Assembly: GCA_018712245.1 (NCBI GenBank)
Contig: DVHE01000051.1
Span: forward strand, 1-45,955
From: Candidatus Avoscillospira avicola
GTDB taxonomy: Bacteria > Bacillota > Clostridia > Oscillospirales > Oscillospiraceae
Length of the DNA: 45,955 nt
Direction: 5' to 3'
Shown here: in pieces, positions 1-8,508 of the stretch
Position numbering within the stretch: the stretch's first letter is position 1
Layout of the letters: the number at the start of each line of letters is the position of its first letter
The notes under the pieces: model-generated
The model's input: the letters and a program-made list of their open reading frames with translations, nothing else
The model's database searches: none
What the model was told of the DNA's origin: nothing
Program-made: the position numbers and the translations under genes

Positions 1-33
1 TCCGGGGACATGCGCATCGGAAATCGCACTTTA

Positions 34-162
34 CACCCCAAAAGGTTCGACAGCTTTTCGAAGAAAACCGAGAACCTTTTGGGGTGCAGCCCCCTTTGTC
101 AAAAAAGCGTAGCTTTTTTGACAGTCTGAGCCCCCGGTTTTGCGAAAGCAAAACCGGGGGCT
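34..162. repeat. Cluster of three strong hairpins downstream of the DHHW gene
   Basis: Three back-to-back inverted repeats are visible. The first pairs 34-48 with 72-86 (15 bp, CACCCCAAAAGGTTC arm). The second pairs 97-108 with 112-123 (12 bp with a six-A/six-T run inside the stem). The third pairs 129-143 with 148-162 (15 bp, GAAA tetraloop). They lie just beyond the stop codon of the leftward acetylation operon, so they probably end its transcription, although no clean T-tract follows any one stem. The dense palindromic layout also resembles interspersed palindromic repeat elements. Confidence 0.7.
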
Positions 163-176
163 GTCTCGTACGCGCC

Positions 177-1616
177 TCAGTCCTTGCCCACCAGGCGGTT
201 GAGCCAGGAGACATAGGCCTTGTTGTTGATCATAAAGGGGTAGTTGATGACGATCAGGTCGTCCACCGGGTACTCCTTCACCAGCTCCTTGAGGTCCAGC
301 GAGGGCTTGCCCTCCTGGTTGAACTCCCGGGGGTCGATGACATAGATCTTGGAATAGTGGCTGGTGAGGAAGGGAATGAAGGCGTTGCCGTAGGATTCCT
401 TCAGCACCAGGCAAGTCTTCCCGTTGGGGACATCGCATTCGATGGTCATGCCCGGGTGGTCGCCGCCCAGGAAGCAGAGGTACTTGTTGGTCTCTTCCTC
501 GGTGATGCCCCGGTAGACCACGCTGACCGGGTAGGCCGTGGAATTGGCGAAGTCCGCGTCGGCGTAGTACCGGGCGTGGGTCTCCACGATGGGCAGGTAG
601 TAGGTGAGGGTGTCGGGGTTATTTTTCAGCGCCTCGCTCTGGGCGTAGCCGGAGAGGTAGGTGTACATGGAGCCGACGAAGTTTTCATAGACGCCGGTTT
701 CGAACTGCTCCAGCGGCACGGCCTCAAAGCCGGCGGCCTCACAGAAGGCGGTGTAGGCGTAGTAGGCGCCCAGCTGCGTCCAGTGGTGGTCAGTGCGGAA
801 GAAGATGTACTCGTCCTTGTGGGTCTCCAGCGGGGTGTAGGCGTCCACGGTGACGATATCGCCGTTCATCCCACTATAGCACCGCTCGATCATGGCCTTC
901 TGGTCGTGGACGCCGGTGTGGAAGTCCTTGGGGGAGTAGAACTGGCCGGAGTTGGGCGTCACCAGGGAGATGGTGCGCACGCCGCTACCCAGGGCTTCGC
1001 TCAGGTTGTTCACGGCCTGGGCGTAGCTGTCGATGATCTCGTCGGTGGCTGTGGGGATGTCCATGGCGTTGTCGCCGCTTATGTAGATGCTGCCCACGGC
1101 AGCGCTCTGTCCGCTGCCGGACGAATCTGCCTCGCCGTCCCCAGTCGTCTCCGGCGGCTCGGAGGTCTCGGGCGCGTCGGGGGTGGTATCGGCGGGAATC
1201 TCCTCGGGCGGAAGCTCCGTCTCGCCGGAATCGCTGTCGGCGCCATTGTCCGGCGGCTGCTGGGCGTCGGTGGCGTGGTCGGGGTTCAGCGCCTGGCCGC
1301 CCTGCTCCATGCCGCCGGTAAAGTCCACCACCAGCTCATTGTTGTCGCTGCCGCCGGAGAAGTGGTAAAAGCCGTTGAGCTTTTTGTTGGCCGAGAGCAG
1401 CATGTCCCGCCCGGGGAAGGTGTCGGAGTAATACGTCTCCAGGCTGGAGATATAGCTGCCGTCCAGCAGCCCCGCGATGGTGAACTCCGGCTTGGAGGCC
1501 AGCTTCCGGTTTTCGGTTTTGGACTCGGTGGCGTCGGTGTCCACCAGGGAGTAGACGCCCACGGCTGCCGCCGCCAGCACCACCAGCGAGAGCAGCACGG
1601 AATAGAGGATTTTCAA
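177..1616 (-). CDS. DHHW family protein, AlgX/AlgJ-like partner of an MBOAT O-acyltransferase
   Basis: This 479-residue protein begins with a single hydrophobic segment (about residues 4-24), so it is membrane-anchored or exported. A low-complexity Ser/Glu/Pro/Asp-rich stretch (about residues 110-175) separates it from the catalytic-like part. The family motif DHHW is at residues 276-279, inside FRTDHHWTQLGAYY. Known DHHW/AlgJ-like proteins are SGNH-hydrolase relatives that work with MBOAT proteins to move acetyl groups onto extracellular polysaccharide. The MBOAT gene ends 19 bp upstream, so the two are almost certainly one operon. The start is TTG at 1616, supported by AGGAGG eight bases upstream. 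The polymer acetylated cannot be told from the sequence; cell-wall polymer or exopolysaccharide are the usual targets. Confidence 0.88.
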   Translation of the reverse strand: MKILYSVLLSLVVLAAAAVGVYSLVDTDATESKTENRKLASKPEFTIAGLLDGSYISSLETYYSDTFPGRDMLLSANKKLNGFYHFSGGSDNNELVVDFTGGMEQGGQALNPDHATDAQQPPDNGADSDSGETELPPEEIPADTTPDAPETSEPPETTGDGEADSSGSGQSAAVGSIYISGDNAMDIPTATDEIIDSYAQAVNNLSEALGSGVRTISLVTPNSGQFYSPKDFHTGVHDQKAMIERCYSGMNGDIVTVDAYTPLETHKDEYIFFRTDHHWTQLGAYYAYTAFCEAAGFEAVPLEQFETGVYENFVGSMYTYLSGYAQSEALKNNPDTLTYYLPIVETHARYYADADFANSTAYPVSVVYRGITEEETNKYLCFLGGDHPGMTIECDVPNGKTCLVLKESYGNAFIPFLTSHYSKIYVIDPREFNQEGKPSLDLKELVKEYPVDDLIVINYPFMINNKAYVSWLNRLVGKD

Positions 1617-1635
1617 GGGGGAGACCTCCTGACTG

Positions 1636-3063
1636 TCAGAAACGGTAGTAGAGGAAGGCGCTGAAGCCGCTGCCCACCAGGGAGATGGTGGAGAGGACGA
1701 GGACGGCCACGCAGAAGACGTAGCTCACGGCCACGTAGACGCCCTGGCGGCCCTGGCTGCTGCCGGGCTGGTGGGCGCAGAGAACGCCGAAGTAATTGCC
1801 CAGGGCCCGGGGCAGCGCCGAGGCGCCCAGGATGCACAAGAGGAGCAGCGGCAGGTTGTTCATCAGCAGAATCCGCACCTGCTCGTTGAGGAAGCCGCCG
1901 CCGGCAAAGCCGAACATGGCCGCCAGCGCCTGGCCCAGCCGGGCAAAATCGGTGAAATAGAAGATGGTCCAGCCGATGACCACGAAGAACATGGTGAGAA
2001 GCTGCCGCAGGAGCAGGGGCCAGCGCTTGAGGTAGCGCAGCAGCGGCTTTTCCGCCACCAGCAGTACGAAGAAGTAGAGGCCCCATAGGAGGAAATTCCA
2101 GCTGGCTCCGTGCCAGAGGCCCGTGAGGCTCCAGACCACCAGCAGATTGAGCCAGCGGTGGCGGCGGTTGCCGCCCAGGGGGATGTAGACATAATCCCGG
2201 AAGAAGGTGGAAAGGGAGATGTGCCACCGCCGCCAGAAATCGGTAATGGACCGCGCGGTATAGGGCAGGTTGAAGTTCTCCATGTACTTGAAGCCGAAGA
2301 CCCGGCCCAGGCCGATGGCCATGTCGGAGTAGCCGGAGAAGTCGAAGTAAATCTGGAAGGTGAACATCAGGATGCCCAGCCAGGTGCCCACGGTGGTGGC
2401 CGTCTGGAAGGAGCCGTCCAGCATCTGGCTGGCCACGGAGAAGCAGTGGTCGGCGATGAGGATTTTTTTACCCAGGCCGGTGGCGAAGCGGATCAGACCG
2501 TAGAACATATCCTCTCTGGTGGCGTGGCGGTCTTCCAGCTGGGCATCGACGTCGCTGTAGCGGACAATGGGGCCGGCAATCAGCTGGGGGAAGAGAGATA
2601 TATACAGCAGGAATTTGAGGTAAGAACGCTGCACGCCCACTTGGTTCCGGTAGACGTCCACCACATAGCTCATGGCCTGGAAGGTGTAAAAGGAGATGCC
2701 GATGGGCAGGGAAATGCCGGGTACTGCCAGACCCAAGCCCGTCAGCTGGTTGAAGGTGGAGACCAGCAGACCCGCGTATTTGAACACAGTCAGGGCCAGG
2801 AGGTTCAGCACTACGGCACCCACCAGGATCGGCTTTAAGGAGCGGCCCTTGGCCCGGCGTGCGCCCATCCAGCGGCCGGCGCCGTAGTTCATGGCGGCCG
2901 AGGCGATGAGCAGCAGCACATAGAAGGGTTCACCCCAGGCGTAGAACACCAGGCTGAATACCAGCAGCACGATATTTTTCACTTTGAGGCCCGGCGCCAG
3001 AAAATATAAGATCAGGCAGGCCGGGAGAAAGAGGAAGAGAAAGATCAAAGAAGAAAAAACCAC
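1636..3063 (-). CDS. MBOAT family O-acyltransferase (AlgI/DltB-like)
   Basis: A polytopic membrane protein of 475 residues. It opens with the family-typical VFSSLIFLFLFLP and carries the conserved histidine region GLWHGASWNFLLWGLYF and the upstream motif DFWRRWHISLS. Members transfer acyl, usually acetyl, groups across the membrane onto polysaccharides or teichoic acids. I place the start at GTG 3063 because GGAG lies nine bases upstream and the protein then begins exactly as its relatives do; a TTG at 3078 would add five residues. The DHHW gene follows in the same operon and probably supplies the extracellular half of the reaction. A possible leftward promoter, TTGCAA-17-TAGGAT, lies near 3107-3135 but is weak. 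Confidence 0.92.
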   Translation of the reverse strand: MVFSSLIFLFLFLPACLILYFLAPGLKVKNIVLLVFSLVFYAWGEPFYVLLLIASAAMNYGAGRWMGARRAKGRSLKPILVGAVVLNLLALTVFKYAGLLVSTFNQLTGLGLAVPGISLPIGISFYTFQAMSYVVDVYRNQVGVQRSYLKFLLYISLFPQLIAGPIVRYSDVDAQLEDRHATREDMFYGLIRFATGLGKKILIADHCFSVASQMLDGSFQTATTVGTWLGILMFTFQIYFDFSGYSDMAIGLGRVFGFKYMENFNLPYTARSITDFWRRWHISLSTFFRDYVYIPLGGNRRHRWLNLLVVWSLTGLWHGASWNFLLWGLYFFVLLVAEKPLLRYLKRWPLLLRQLLTMFFVVIGWTIFYFTDFARLGQALAAMFGFAGGGFLNEQVRILLMNNLPLLLLCILGASALPRALGNYFGVLCAHQPGSSQGRQGVYVAVSYVFCVAVLVLSTISLVGSGFSAFLYYRF

Positions 3064-3416
3064 AGCGCATAACTCCAAACATATTTACATAATTTCCGTG
3101 CTTATAATCCTACCAGACCAAAAGAGGATTTGCAAGCAATTTTTCGACGGTTTTCTGATAAATGACAGTTTGACAATAAGTTGTCTCAAATTTCCATCAT
3201 TCTCGTGACATATCTGTTACAATAATGGATAATTTGCAATTTTTTTACCATATTTCATCCAGCGTGGGAGCTGGAAAAGAGTTGACATAACGATCAACAG
3301 AAAATCTGCGAACCGGCGGCGACGGCCTTGCAATTTCCAGATGGATATGTTATGATTGTGTTGGTTTATGTGGTTTCTAACAGGCTTCAACGAAACGCGA
3401 GAGAAGGACGAGTGCT
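3064..3416. other. Divergent intergenic region between the MBOAT operon and the DeoR gene
   Basis: This 353-bp gap is clearly AT-richer than its surroundings and serves two divergent transcription units. Apart from the promoter listed separately at 3328-3356, it holds a small inverted repeat GACAA-TAAG-TTGTC at 3171-3184 that could be a regulator site. I see no coding frame or RNA gene in it. Confidence 0.5.
3328..3356 (+). promoter_or_regulatory. Predicted sigma-A promoter of the DeoR-family gene
   Basis: TTGCAA at 3328-3333 and TATGAT at 3351-3356 are separated by 17 bp and lie about 60 bp upstream of the start codon, reading towards it. Confidence 0.6.
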
Positions 3417-4181
3417 ATGCTGGCGATTGAACGGAAAAACGAGATTCTCAACAAGCTCCGGGCGGAGCAGCGGGTGTTGGTCAGCGAGCTGGCGGCCCAC
3501 TACGGCGTGACCGAAGAGACCATCCGGCGGGATTTGGACAAACTGGAAAAGGAGGGGCACGCCACCAAGACCTACGGCGGAGCCATCTGGGGCAACAGCA
3601 CCAAGACCGACCTGAGCTACACCATACGCAACAAGACCAATGTGGAGGCCAAGACGGCCATGGCCAAGGTAGTGAAGACTATGGTGGAGGACGGCGATCA
3701 TCTGATGCTGGACGACAGCTCCACGGCGCTGTACATCGCCAAGGAGCTGAAGGACAAGAAGAAGCTCACGGTGATCACCAATTCCGTGGAGATCGTCATG
3801 GAGCTGGCAGGGCTCAAGGGGTGGACGATCCTCTGCACCGGCGGTGAGCTGAAAGCGGACGCGCTGTCCTTTGTGGGCTACCAGGTGCCCCAGATCCTGG
3901 CCAACTACCATGTGGACAAGGCGATTTTGTCCTGCAAGGGCATTGCCCCGGACGCCGGCGTCACCGACTCCGCAGAGAGCCACGCCCGGGCCAAGCAGGC
4001 CATGCTCCGCGCCGCCCGGGAGACCATCCTAGTGCTGGACGACAGCAAGTTCGATAAGACCTCCTTCGTCCAGATCACGCCCCTGAGCGGCGTCTCCACC
4101 GTCGTTACCAATCAGAAGCCCAGTGATGACTGGCTCCGGCGCTTTGAGGAACTGAACATCCTCTGCCGCTACGCCCTGTGA
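3417..4181 (+). CDS. DeoR/GlpR family transcriptional regulator
   Basis: A 254-residue protein with the family architecture. The N-terminal winged helix-turn-helix starts RKNEILNKLRAEQRVLVSEL and contains the signature GVTEETIRRDLDKLEKEGH (about residues 30-50). The C-terminal DeoR sensor domain recognises a phosphorylated sugar and shows the usual MLDDSSTALYIAKEL and VLDDSKFDK segments. These proteins usually repress sugar-phosphate catabolic genes and are released by a sugar-phosphate. No catabolic gene is adjacent, so the target is unknown; it may act on the divergent acetylation operon or elsewhere. A GAGAAGG site precedes the ATG. The gene is monocistronic and ends at the bidirectional terminator at 4211-4247. 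Confidence 0.9.
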   Translation: MLAIERKNEILNKLRAEQRVLVSELAAHYGVTEETIRRDLDKLEKEGHATKTYGGAIWGNSTKTDLSYTIRNKTNVEAKTAMAKVVKTMVEDGDHLMLDDSSTALYIAKELKDKKKLTVITNSVEIVMELAGLKGWTILCTGGELKADALSFVGYQVPQILANYHVDKAILSCKGIAPDAGVTDSAESHARAKQAMLRAARETILVLDDSKFDKTSFVQITPLSGVSTVVTNQKPSDDWLRRFEELNILCRYAL

Positions 4182-4204
4182 GGCCGCAGCGGCCAGGGCG
4201 CAGC

Positions 4205-4247
4205 AAAAGACCCGCGAATTCCCCGTGCAGGGAATTCGCGGGTTTTT
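4205..4247. terminator. Bidirectional intrinsic terminator between DeoR gene and mfd
   Basis: A perfect 13-bp stem (CCCGCGAATTCCC at 4211-4223 with 4230-4242) has a six-base loop. It is followed by five T on the plus strand and preceded by four A. It therefore fits termination of the rightward DeoR gene and of the leftward mfd gene, which ends at 4270. Confidence 0.9.
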
Positions 4248-4269
4248 GCAGTATGCGCGTATGTGCAGG

Positions 4270-7200
4270 TCACGCCTGGGCGGCCGGGGGGATGTGGGCC
4301 GCCGCGTAGCGGCCGATCAGCCCCTGGGCGGCCCGGAGCGGGTCTTCGTTCTTTTGGAGCTTCAGGGTCAACATGGGCTTATCGCCGGCGGAGAAGAAGA
4401 TGCGCCGCTGGTAGGCCTTTTCGGCGCAGACAGCGGAGACCGCCGGGAAGTCCAGCTGCTCCATGGTGATTTGCAGCTGGTCGCCCTTCTGCTCGATCTT
4501 GGAGATGCCTGCTCCCGAGGCCTTGGCCCGGAGCAGCGCGATGGCCACCAGGTTCATCACCGCCGGCGGCGGGTCGCCGAAGCGGTCCACGATCTCGTCC
4601 AGCAGCTCCTCGCTGTCTTCCTCGGAGCGGATGGCCGCCATGCGGCGGTAGAGGTCCATGCGCTGCTCCCCCGAGGGGACGTACGTCTTGGCGATGTTGG
4701 CCGAGACCGCCAGGTCCGCGGTACACTCCGGCGGCTGGGCCTGATCCTCGCCCCGCTCCTCCAGCACGGCCTCTTCCAGGAGCTTTAAATACATATCGTA
4801 GCCCACCGAGAGCATATGGCCCGACTGCTCGGCGCCCAGCAGGTCACCGGCGCCGCGGATTTCTAGGTCGCGCATGGCAATCTTAAAGCCGGAGCCGAAC
4901 TCGGCAAACTCCCGGATGGCCGAGAGCCGCTTCTCCGCCACCTCCGAGAGGACCTTGCCCTTGCGGAAGGTCAGATAGGCGTAGGCGTGGCGGCTGGAGC
5001 GGCCCACCCGGCCCCGGATCTGGTGAAGCTGCGCCAGACCCAGCCGGTCGGCGTCTTCGATGATCAGGGTGTTGACGTTGGGGATGTCGATGCCGGTCTC
5101 AATGATGGTGGTGCAGACCAGAATTTGAATCTCCCCGCCGGCCATCCGCTCCATCACGTCGCCCAGCTGCTCCTCGTCCATTTTGCCGTGGGCCACGGCC
5201 ACCTCGGCCTCGGGGAAGCGGGCCTGGATGCGGGCGGCGGCCTGGTCGATGCTCTCCACCCGGTTGTGGAGGTAGTAGACCTGGCCGCCCCGGGCCAGCT
5301 CCCGGCCAATGGCCTCGTAGAGCAGCCGGTCATCGTGCTCCAGCACAAAGGTCTGCACCGGATAGCGGTCCAGGGGCGGCTCCTCAATGGTGGACATATC
5401 CCGGATGCCCGAGAGGGCCATGTTCAGCGTCCGGGGGATGGGCGTGGCCGAGAGGGTCAGCACGTCCACGCCCTGGGACAGCTCCTTGAGCCGCTCCTTG
5501 TGGCTGACGCCGAAGCGCTGCTCCTCGTCCACGATCAGAAGGCCCAGGTCCTTGAACTCCACTGACTTTTGCAGCAGCTTGTGGGTGCCGACGATCAGGT
5601 CCACGGTGCCGGTGGCCAGGCCGTGGAGCGTCTTCTTCTGCTGGGCCGCGGTGCGGAAGCGGCTCAGGACATCGATGTTCACCGGGAAACCGGCAAAGCG
5701 CTTCAAGGCCGTCAGATAGTGCTGCTGGGCCAAAACCGTGGTGGGCACCAGAATGGCCACCTGCTTGCCGTCCAGCATGGCCTTCATGGCGGCGCGGAGC
5801 GCCACCTCGGTCTTGCCGAAGCCCACGTCTCCGCAGAGAAGGCGGTCCATGGGCGTGGGGCTCTCCATGTCCTTTTTGATCTCGGCCACGCACCGCAGCT
5901 GATCCTCGGTCTCGGCGTAGGGGAAGCCTTCCTCAAACTCCTGCTGCCAGGGGGAGTCGGCGGCAAAGGCGTAGCCGGGCCGCCGCTTCCGGGCGGCGTA
6001 GAGCTGAATGAGTCCGGCGGCCAGGTCCTTGGCGGCGGCTTTGGCCTTGGCCTTGGTCTTTTTCCAGCCGTCGCCGCCCAGCTTGCTCAGCCGGACCGGC
6101 GCGTCCTCGCCGCCGCCGATGTACTTGCTCACCAGGTCCAGCTGGGTGGCGGGGACGAAGAGGACGTCGGTGCCCTGGTAGGCAATCTTCACGTAGTCCT
6201 TGACGACGCCGCCCACCTTCATCTGCTCCATGGCCACGTATCGACCGATGCCGTGGGTCTCGTGGACCACCAGGTCGCCGGGGGAGAGGTCGGTGAAGGC
6301 GTTTAATTTCTGGCGGTTGGTGGCCTTCTTCCGCGCCGGCTTTTTCCGCACCGGCGCGGCGGCGATCTGCCCCTCGGTGAGGATGGCCAGGCGGAGGGTG
6401 GGGTACTCCAGTCCCGCCGGGAGACTGCCGTCGGTGAGGAGAATCTCCCCAGGCCGGGGCAGGGCCGCCGCCGGCACGGCCAGCGTGGCCGTCAGGCCGC
6501 GCTCGTGCATCAGCTCCAGCAGAATCTCGCCCCGGCGGCGGCTGCCGCAGAGAACCAGGGCGGCGTACTGGTTTTTCTGATAGTGGGTGAGGTCCGATAC
6601 GGCGGTGTCCAGGCTGCCGCCGTAGGAGGGGAGCTGCTTGCAGGTGATGGACAGCAGCGCCTGGGGCGGCAGCTGCTGGGGGAAGGCCGAGGCCAGAAAG
6701 CTGTCCAGATACGCCGCCGGGTGGCCCTGGAACTGGCGGCAGAGCTGGTCCAGATCGGCCACAAAATCGCACAGCTCGCCGCACAGGTCGCCGGATTGCA
6801 GGCAGCTGTCCAGCTCCAGGGAGAAGTTCTCCTGCCGGGCCTTGTCTGCCCGACTGAGGCTGCCGTGGTCGCAGAAGAGGACCATGGCCTCCGGGGGCAG
6901 ATAGTCCGCCGCCGTGGCAAAGGTGGGATAGATCAGTCTGAGGTAGCGGTCCGCCGCCGGGAAGGGGACGCCGCCCCGGAGCTTCTCCAGGTCGGCCTCC
7001 AGCGTGGCGAGGAGGGCCTGGTGGGGCGTCTTGCGCCGCCGCTGCTTTTCCAGGATTTTTTGGAGGTCCCGAATCAGCCCGTCCGCGCCCTGGGGGTGGA
7101 GGAGCGGGGCCGTTTCGGCCACTGGCAGCAGCACGGCTTCGGCGATGTTCTCGGTCCGCCGCTGGGTCATGGGGTCGAAAAAGCCCATGGTGTCCAGCTC

Positions 7201-7791
7201 GTCGCCCCAGAACTCGGCCCGGACCGGCGCGTCGTAGGTGGGGGCGTAGACGTCCAGGATGCCGCCGCGGATGGAGAACTGGCCCACGCCCTCCACCAGG
7301 GAGGAGCGGGCGTAGCCTGCGGCGGTGAGCTGCCGGGCCAGGTCGTCCAGGCTGTGGGCGTCGCCGGTGCGCAGAGTCAGGGCGGCGGCCTGGAGCGTCT
7401 CCGGCGGCATGGTGCGCAGGGAGAGGGCCTCCAGCGAGGCCACCAGCACCGGGATCTCGCCCCGCAGGAACCGCCAGAGGGTGGTCAGCCGCTGCTGCTC
7501 CCAGCCCCGGGAGACCACGGCGGCGTCGCAGAAGGTGAATTCCCGGGTGGGCAGCAGCGCCGGCGCCTCCCGGAGGAAGGCGGCCAGCTCCAGCTGAATC
7601 CGCTGGGCTGCCGGCTCATCGGCGCAGACCACCAGGGCCGGGCGACCCACCTGCTGGGTCAGGGCGGACAAAATATGGCTTCTGGGCAGCTGGCTGGCCC
7701 CGGAGAGGGCCGCCACCGACCCGGCCTTCAGCAGCTCCACCAGGGATTTGTATTCAGGAAGACCGGTTAGGGCGGATAAAAGCAGTTCCAT
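4270..7791 (-). CDS. mfd: Transcription-repair coupling factor Mfd
   Basis: At 1173 residues this is full length for Mfd, the ATP-driven translocase that removes RNA polymerase stalled at DNA lesions and recruits UvrA. The N-terminal UvrB-like module is followed by the RNA-polymerase-interacting domain with GDLVVHETHGIGRY (about residue 505). Next comes the RecG-like motor with Walker A GDVGFGKTEVALRAA (about residue 650), the DEEQ box in LLIVDEEQRFGVSHKERLK (about 750), and the helicase C-terminal motif QIRGRVGRS. The TRCF domain closes the protein. The start at 7791 has TAGGAGG five bases upstream. It is the last gene of the glmU-prs-pth-mfd series, the order known from Bacillus and relatives, 124 bp after pth. 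Confidence 0.97.
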   Translation of the reverse strand: MELLLSALTGLPEYKSLVELLKAGSVAALSGASQLPRSHILSALTQQVGRPALVVCADEPAAQRIQLELAAFLREAPALLPTREFTFCDAAVVSRGWEQQRLTTLWRFLRGEIPVLVASLEALSLRTMPPETLQAAALTLRTGDAHSLDDLARQLTAAGYARSSLVEGVGQFSIRGGILDVYAPTYDAPVRAEFWGDELDTMGFFDPMTQRRTENIAEAVLLPVAETAPLLHPQGADGLIRDLQKILEKQRRRKTPHQALLATLEADLEKLRGGVPFPAADRYLRLIYPTFATAADYLPPEAMVLFCDHGSLSRADKARQENFSLELDSCLQSGDLCGELCDFVADLDQLCRQFQGHPAAYLDSFLASAFPQQLPPQALLSITCKQLPSYGGSLDTAVSDLTHYQKNQYAALVLCGSRRRGEILLELMHERGLTATLAVPAAALPRPGEILLTDGSLPAGLEYPTLRLAILTEGQIAAAPVRKKPARKKATNRQKLNAFTDLSPGDLVVHETHGIGRYVAMEQMKVGGVVKDYVKIAYQGTDVLFVPATQLDLVSKYIGGGEDAPVRLSKLGGDGWKKTKAKAKAAAKDLAAGLIQLYAARKRRPGYAFAADSPWQQEFEEGFPYAETEDQLRCVAEIKKDMESPTPMDRLLCGDVGFGKTEVALRAAMKAMLDGKQVAILVPTTVLAQQHYLTALKRFAGFPVNIDVLSRFRTAAQQKKTLHGLATGTVDLIVGTHKLLQKSVEFKDLGLLIVDEEQRFGVSHKERLKELSQGVDVLTLSATPIPRTLNMALSGIRDMSTIEEPPLDRYPVQTFVLEHDDRLLYEAIGRELARGGQVYYLHNRVESIDQAAARIQARFPEAEVAVAHGKMDEEQLGDVMERMAGGEIQILVCTTIIETGIDIPNVNTLIIEDADRLGLAQLHQIRGRVGRSSRHAYAYLTFRKGKVLSEVAEKRLSAIREFAEFGSGFKIAMRDLEIRGAGDLLGAEQSGHMLSVGYDMYLKLLEEAVLEERGEDQAQPPECTADLAVSANIAKTYVPSGEQRMDLYRRMAAIRSEEDSEELLDEIVDRFGDPPPAVMNLVAIALLRAKASGAGISKIEQKGDQLQITMEQLDFPAVSAVCAEKAYQRRIFFSAGDKPMLTLKLQKNEDPLRAAQGLIGRYAAAHIPPAAQA

Positions 7792-7851
7792 GGGAGCCTC
7801 CTAGAGGGGAGTAAAGAGTAAATAGTGAAGAGACGGTCGGCATTGGGCCCA

Positions 7852-7893
7852 CGCAACAACGCGGGCGGAGCATTTGCTCCGCCCGTTGTTGCG
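7852..7893. repeat. Hairpin in the pth-mfd gap
   Basis: An 18-bp inverted repeat (left arm 7852-7871, right arm 7876-7893, with a two-base CG bulge in the left arm and an ATTT loop) lies between pth and mfd. There is no T-tract on either side, so it is more likely an interspersed palindromic element or an mRNA-processing hairpin than an efficient terminator. Confidence 0.6.
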
Positions 7894-7915
7894 GGCTATA
7901 TTCATTTATATGCGG

Positions 7916-8506
7916 CTATTTCCCGTTGTATGCGCTGGCGGCCTTCTGCAGCCCCTGGTCCAGGAACAGCAGGGCGGCATCGGCGGCGTTCTGGAGGGCC
8001 GGGGCCAGAAGCTCCTCCTCCCGGGGGGAGAATTTGCTCAGCACCCAATCGGCCAGGTCAAAGTCCGGGTGGGGCTTGGCGCCCACGCCGATCTTCACCC
8101 GGGGGAACTGGTCGCTGCCCAGGCTCTGGATGATGGACTTGACGCCGTTGTGCCCGCCGGCAGAGCCCTCCGCCCGGAGGCGGATCCGGCCCAGCGGCAG
8201 GGAAATATCGTCAAAGATCACGAGAATTCGCGCCGGGGGAATCTTATAATAAGAAGCCAGGGCGGAGACCGCCGCGCCGGAGAGGTTCATATACGTCTGG
8301 GGCTGCACCAATAAAATCCGGTGGCCCTTGTAGTCGGCCTGGCGGGTCAGAGCCTGGAATTTCAGCCGGTCGATCTTGACGCCCAACGCCTGGGCCACCA
8401 GTTCGGAGGCGCGGAAGCCCACGTTGTGCCGCGTTTTTTCATACTCCCGGCCGGGGTTTCCCAGCCCAACCAGCATAAACTCGCAGCCGCTTCGAAAGAG
8501 TCCCAT
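7916..8506 (-). CDS. pth: Peptidyl-tRNA hydrolase
   Basis: Pth cleaves the ester bond of peptidyl-tRNA that falls off the ribosome, recycling tRNA in the cytoplasm. The protein shows the family N-terminus MLVGLGNPG, the catalytic-histidine motif TRHNVGF and the SAGGHNGVKSI loop. The open frame gives 196 residues from 8506. Family members normally begin at the MLVGLGNPG methionine, so the start may instead be ATG 8476 (186 residues). Neither start has a strong Shine-Dalgarno site. The gene begins two bases after the prs stop, which suggests translational coupling. Confidence 0.95.
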   Translation of the reverse strand: MGLFRSGCEFMLVGLGNPGREYEKTRHNVGFRASELVAQALGVKIDRLKFQALTRQADYKGHRILLVQPQTYMNLSGAAVSALASYYKIPPARILVIFDDISLPLGRIRLRAEGSAGGHNGVKSIIQSLGSDQFPRVKIGVGAKPHPDFDLADWVLSKFSPREEELLAPALQNAADAALLFLDQGLQKAASAYNGK

Positions 8507-8508
8507 CT

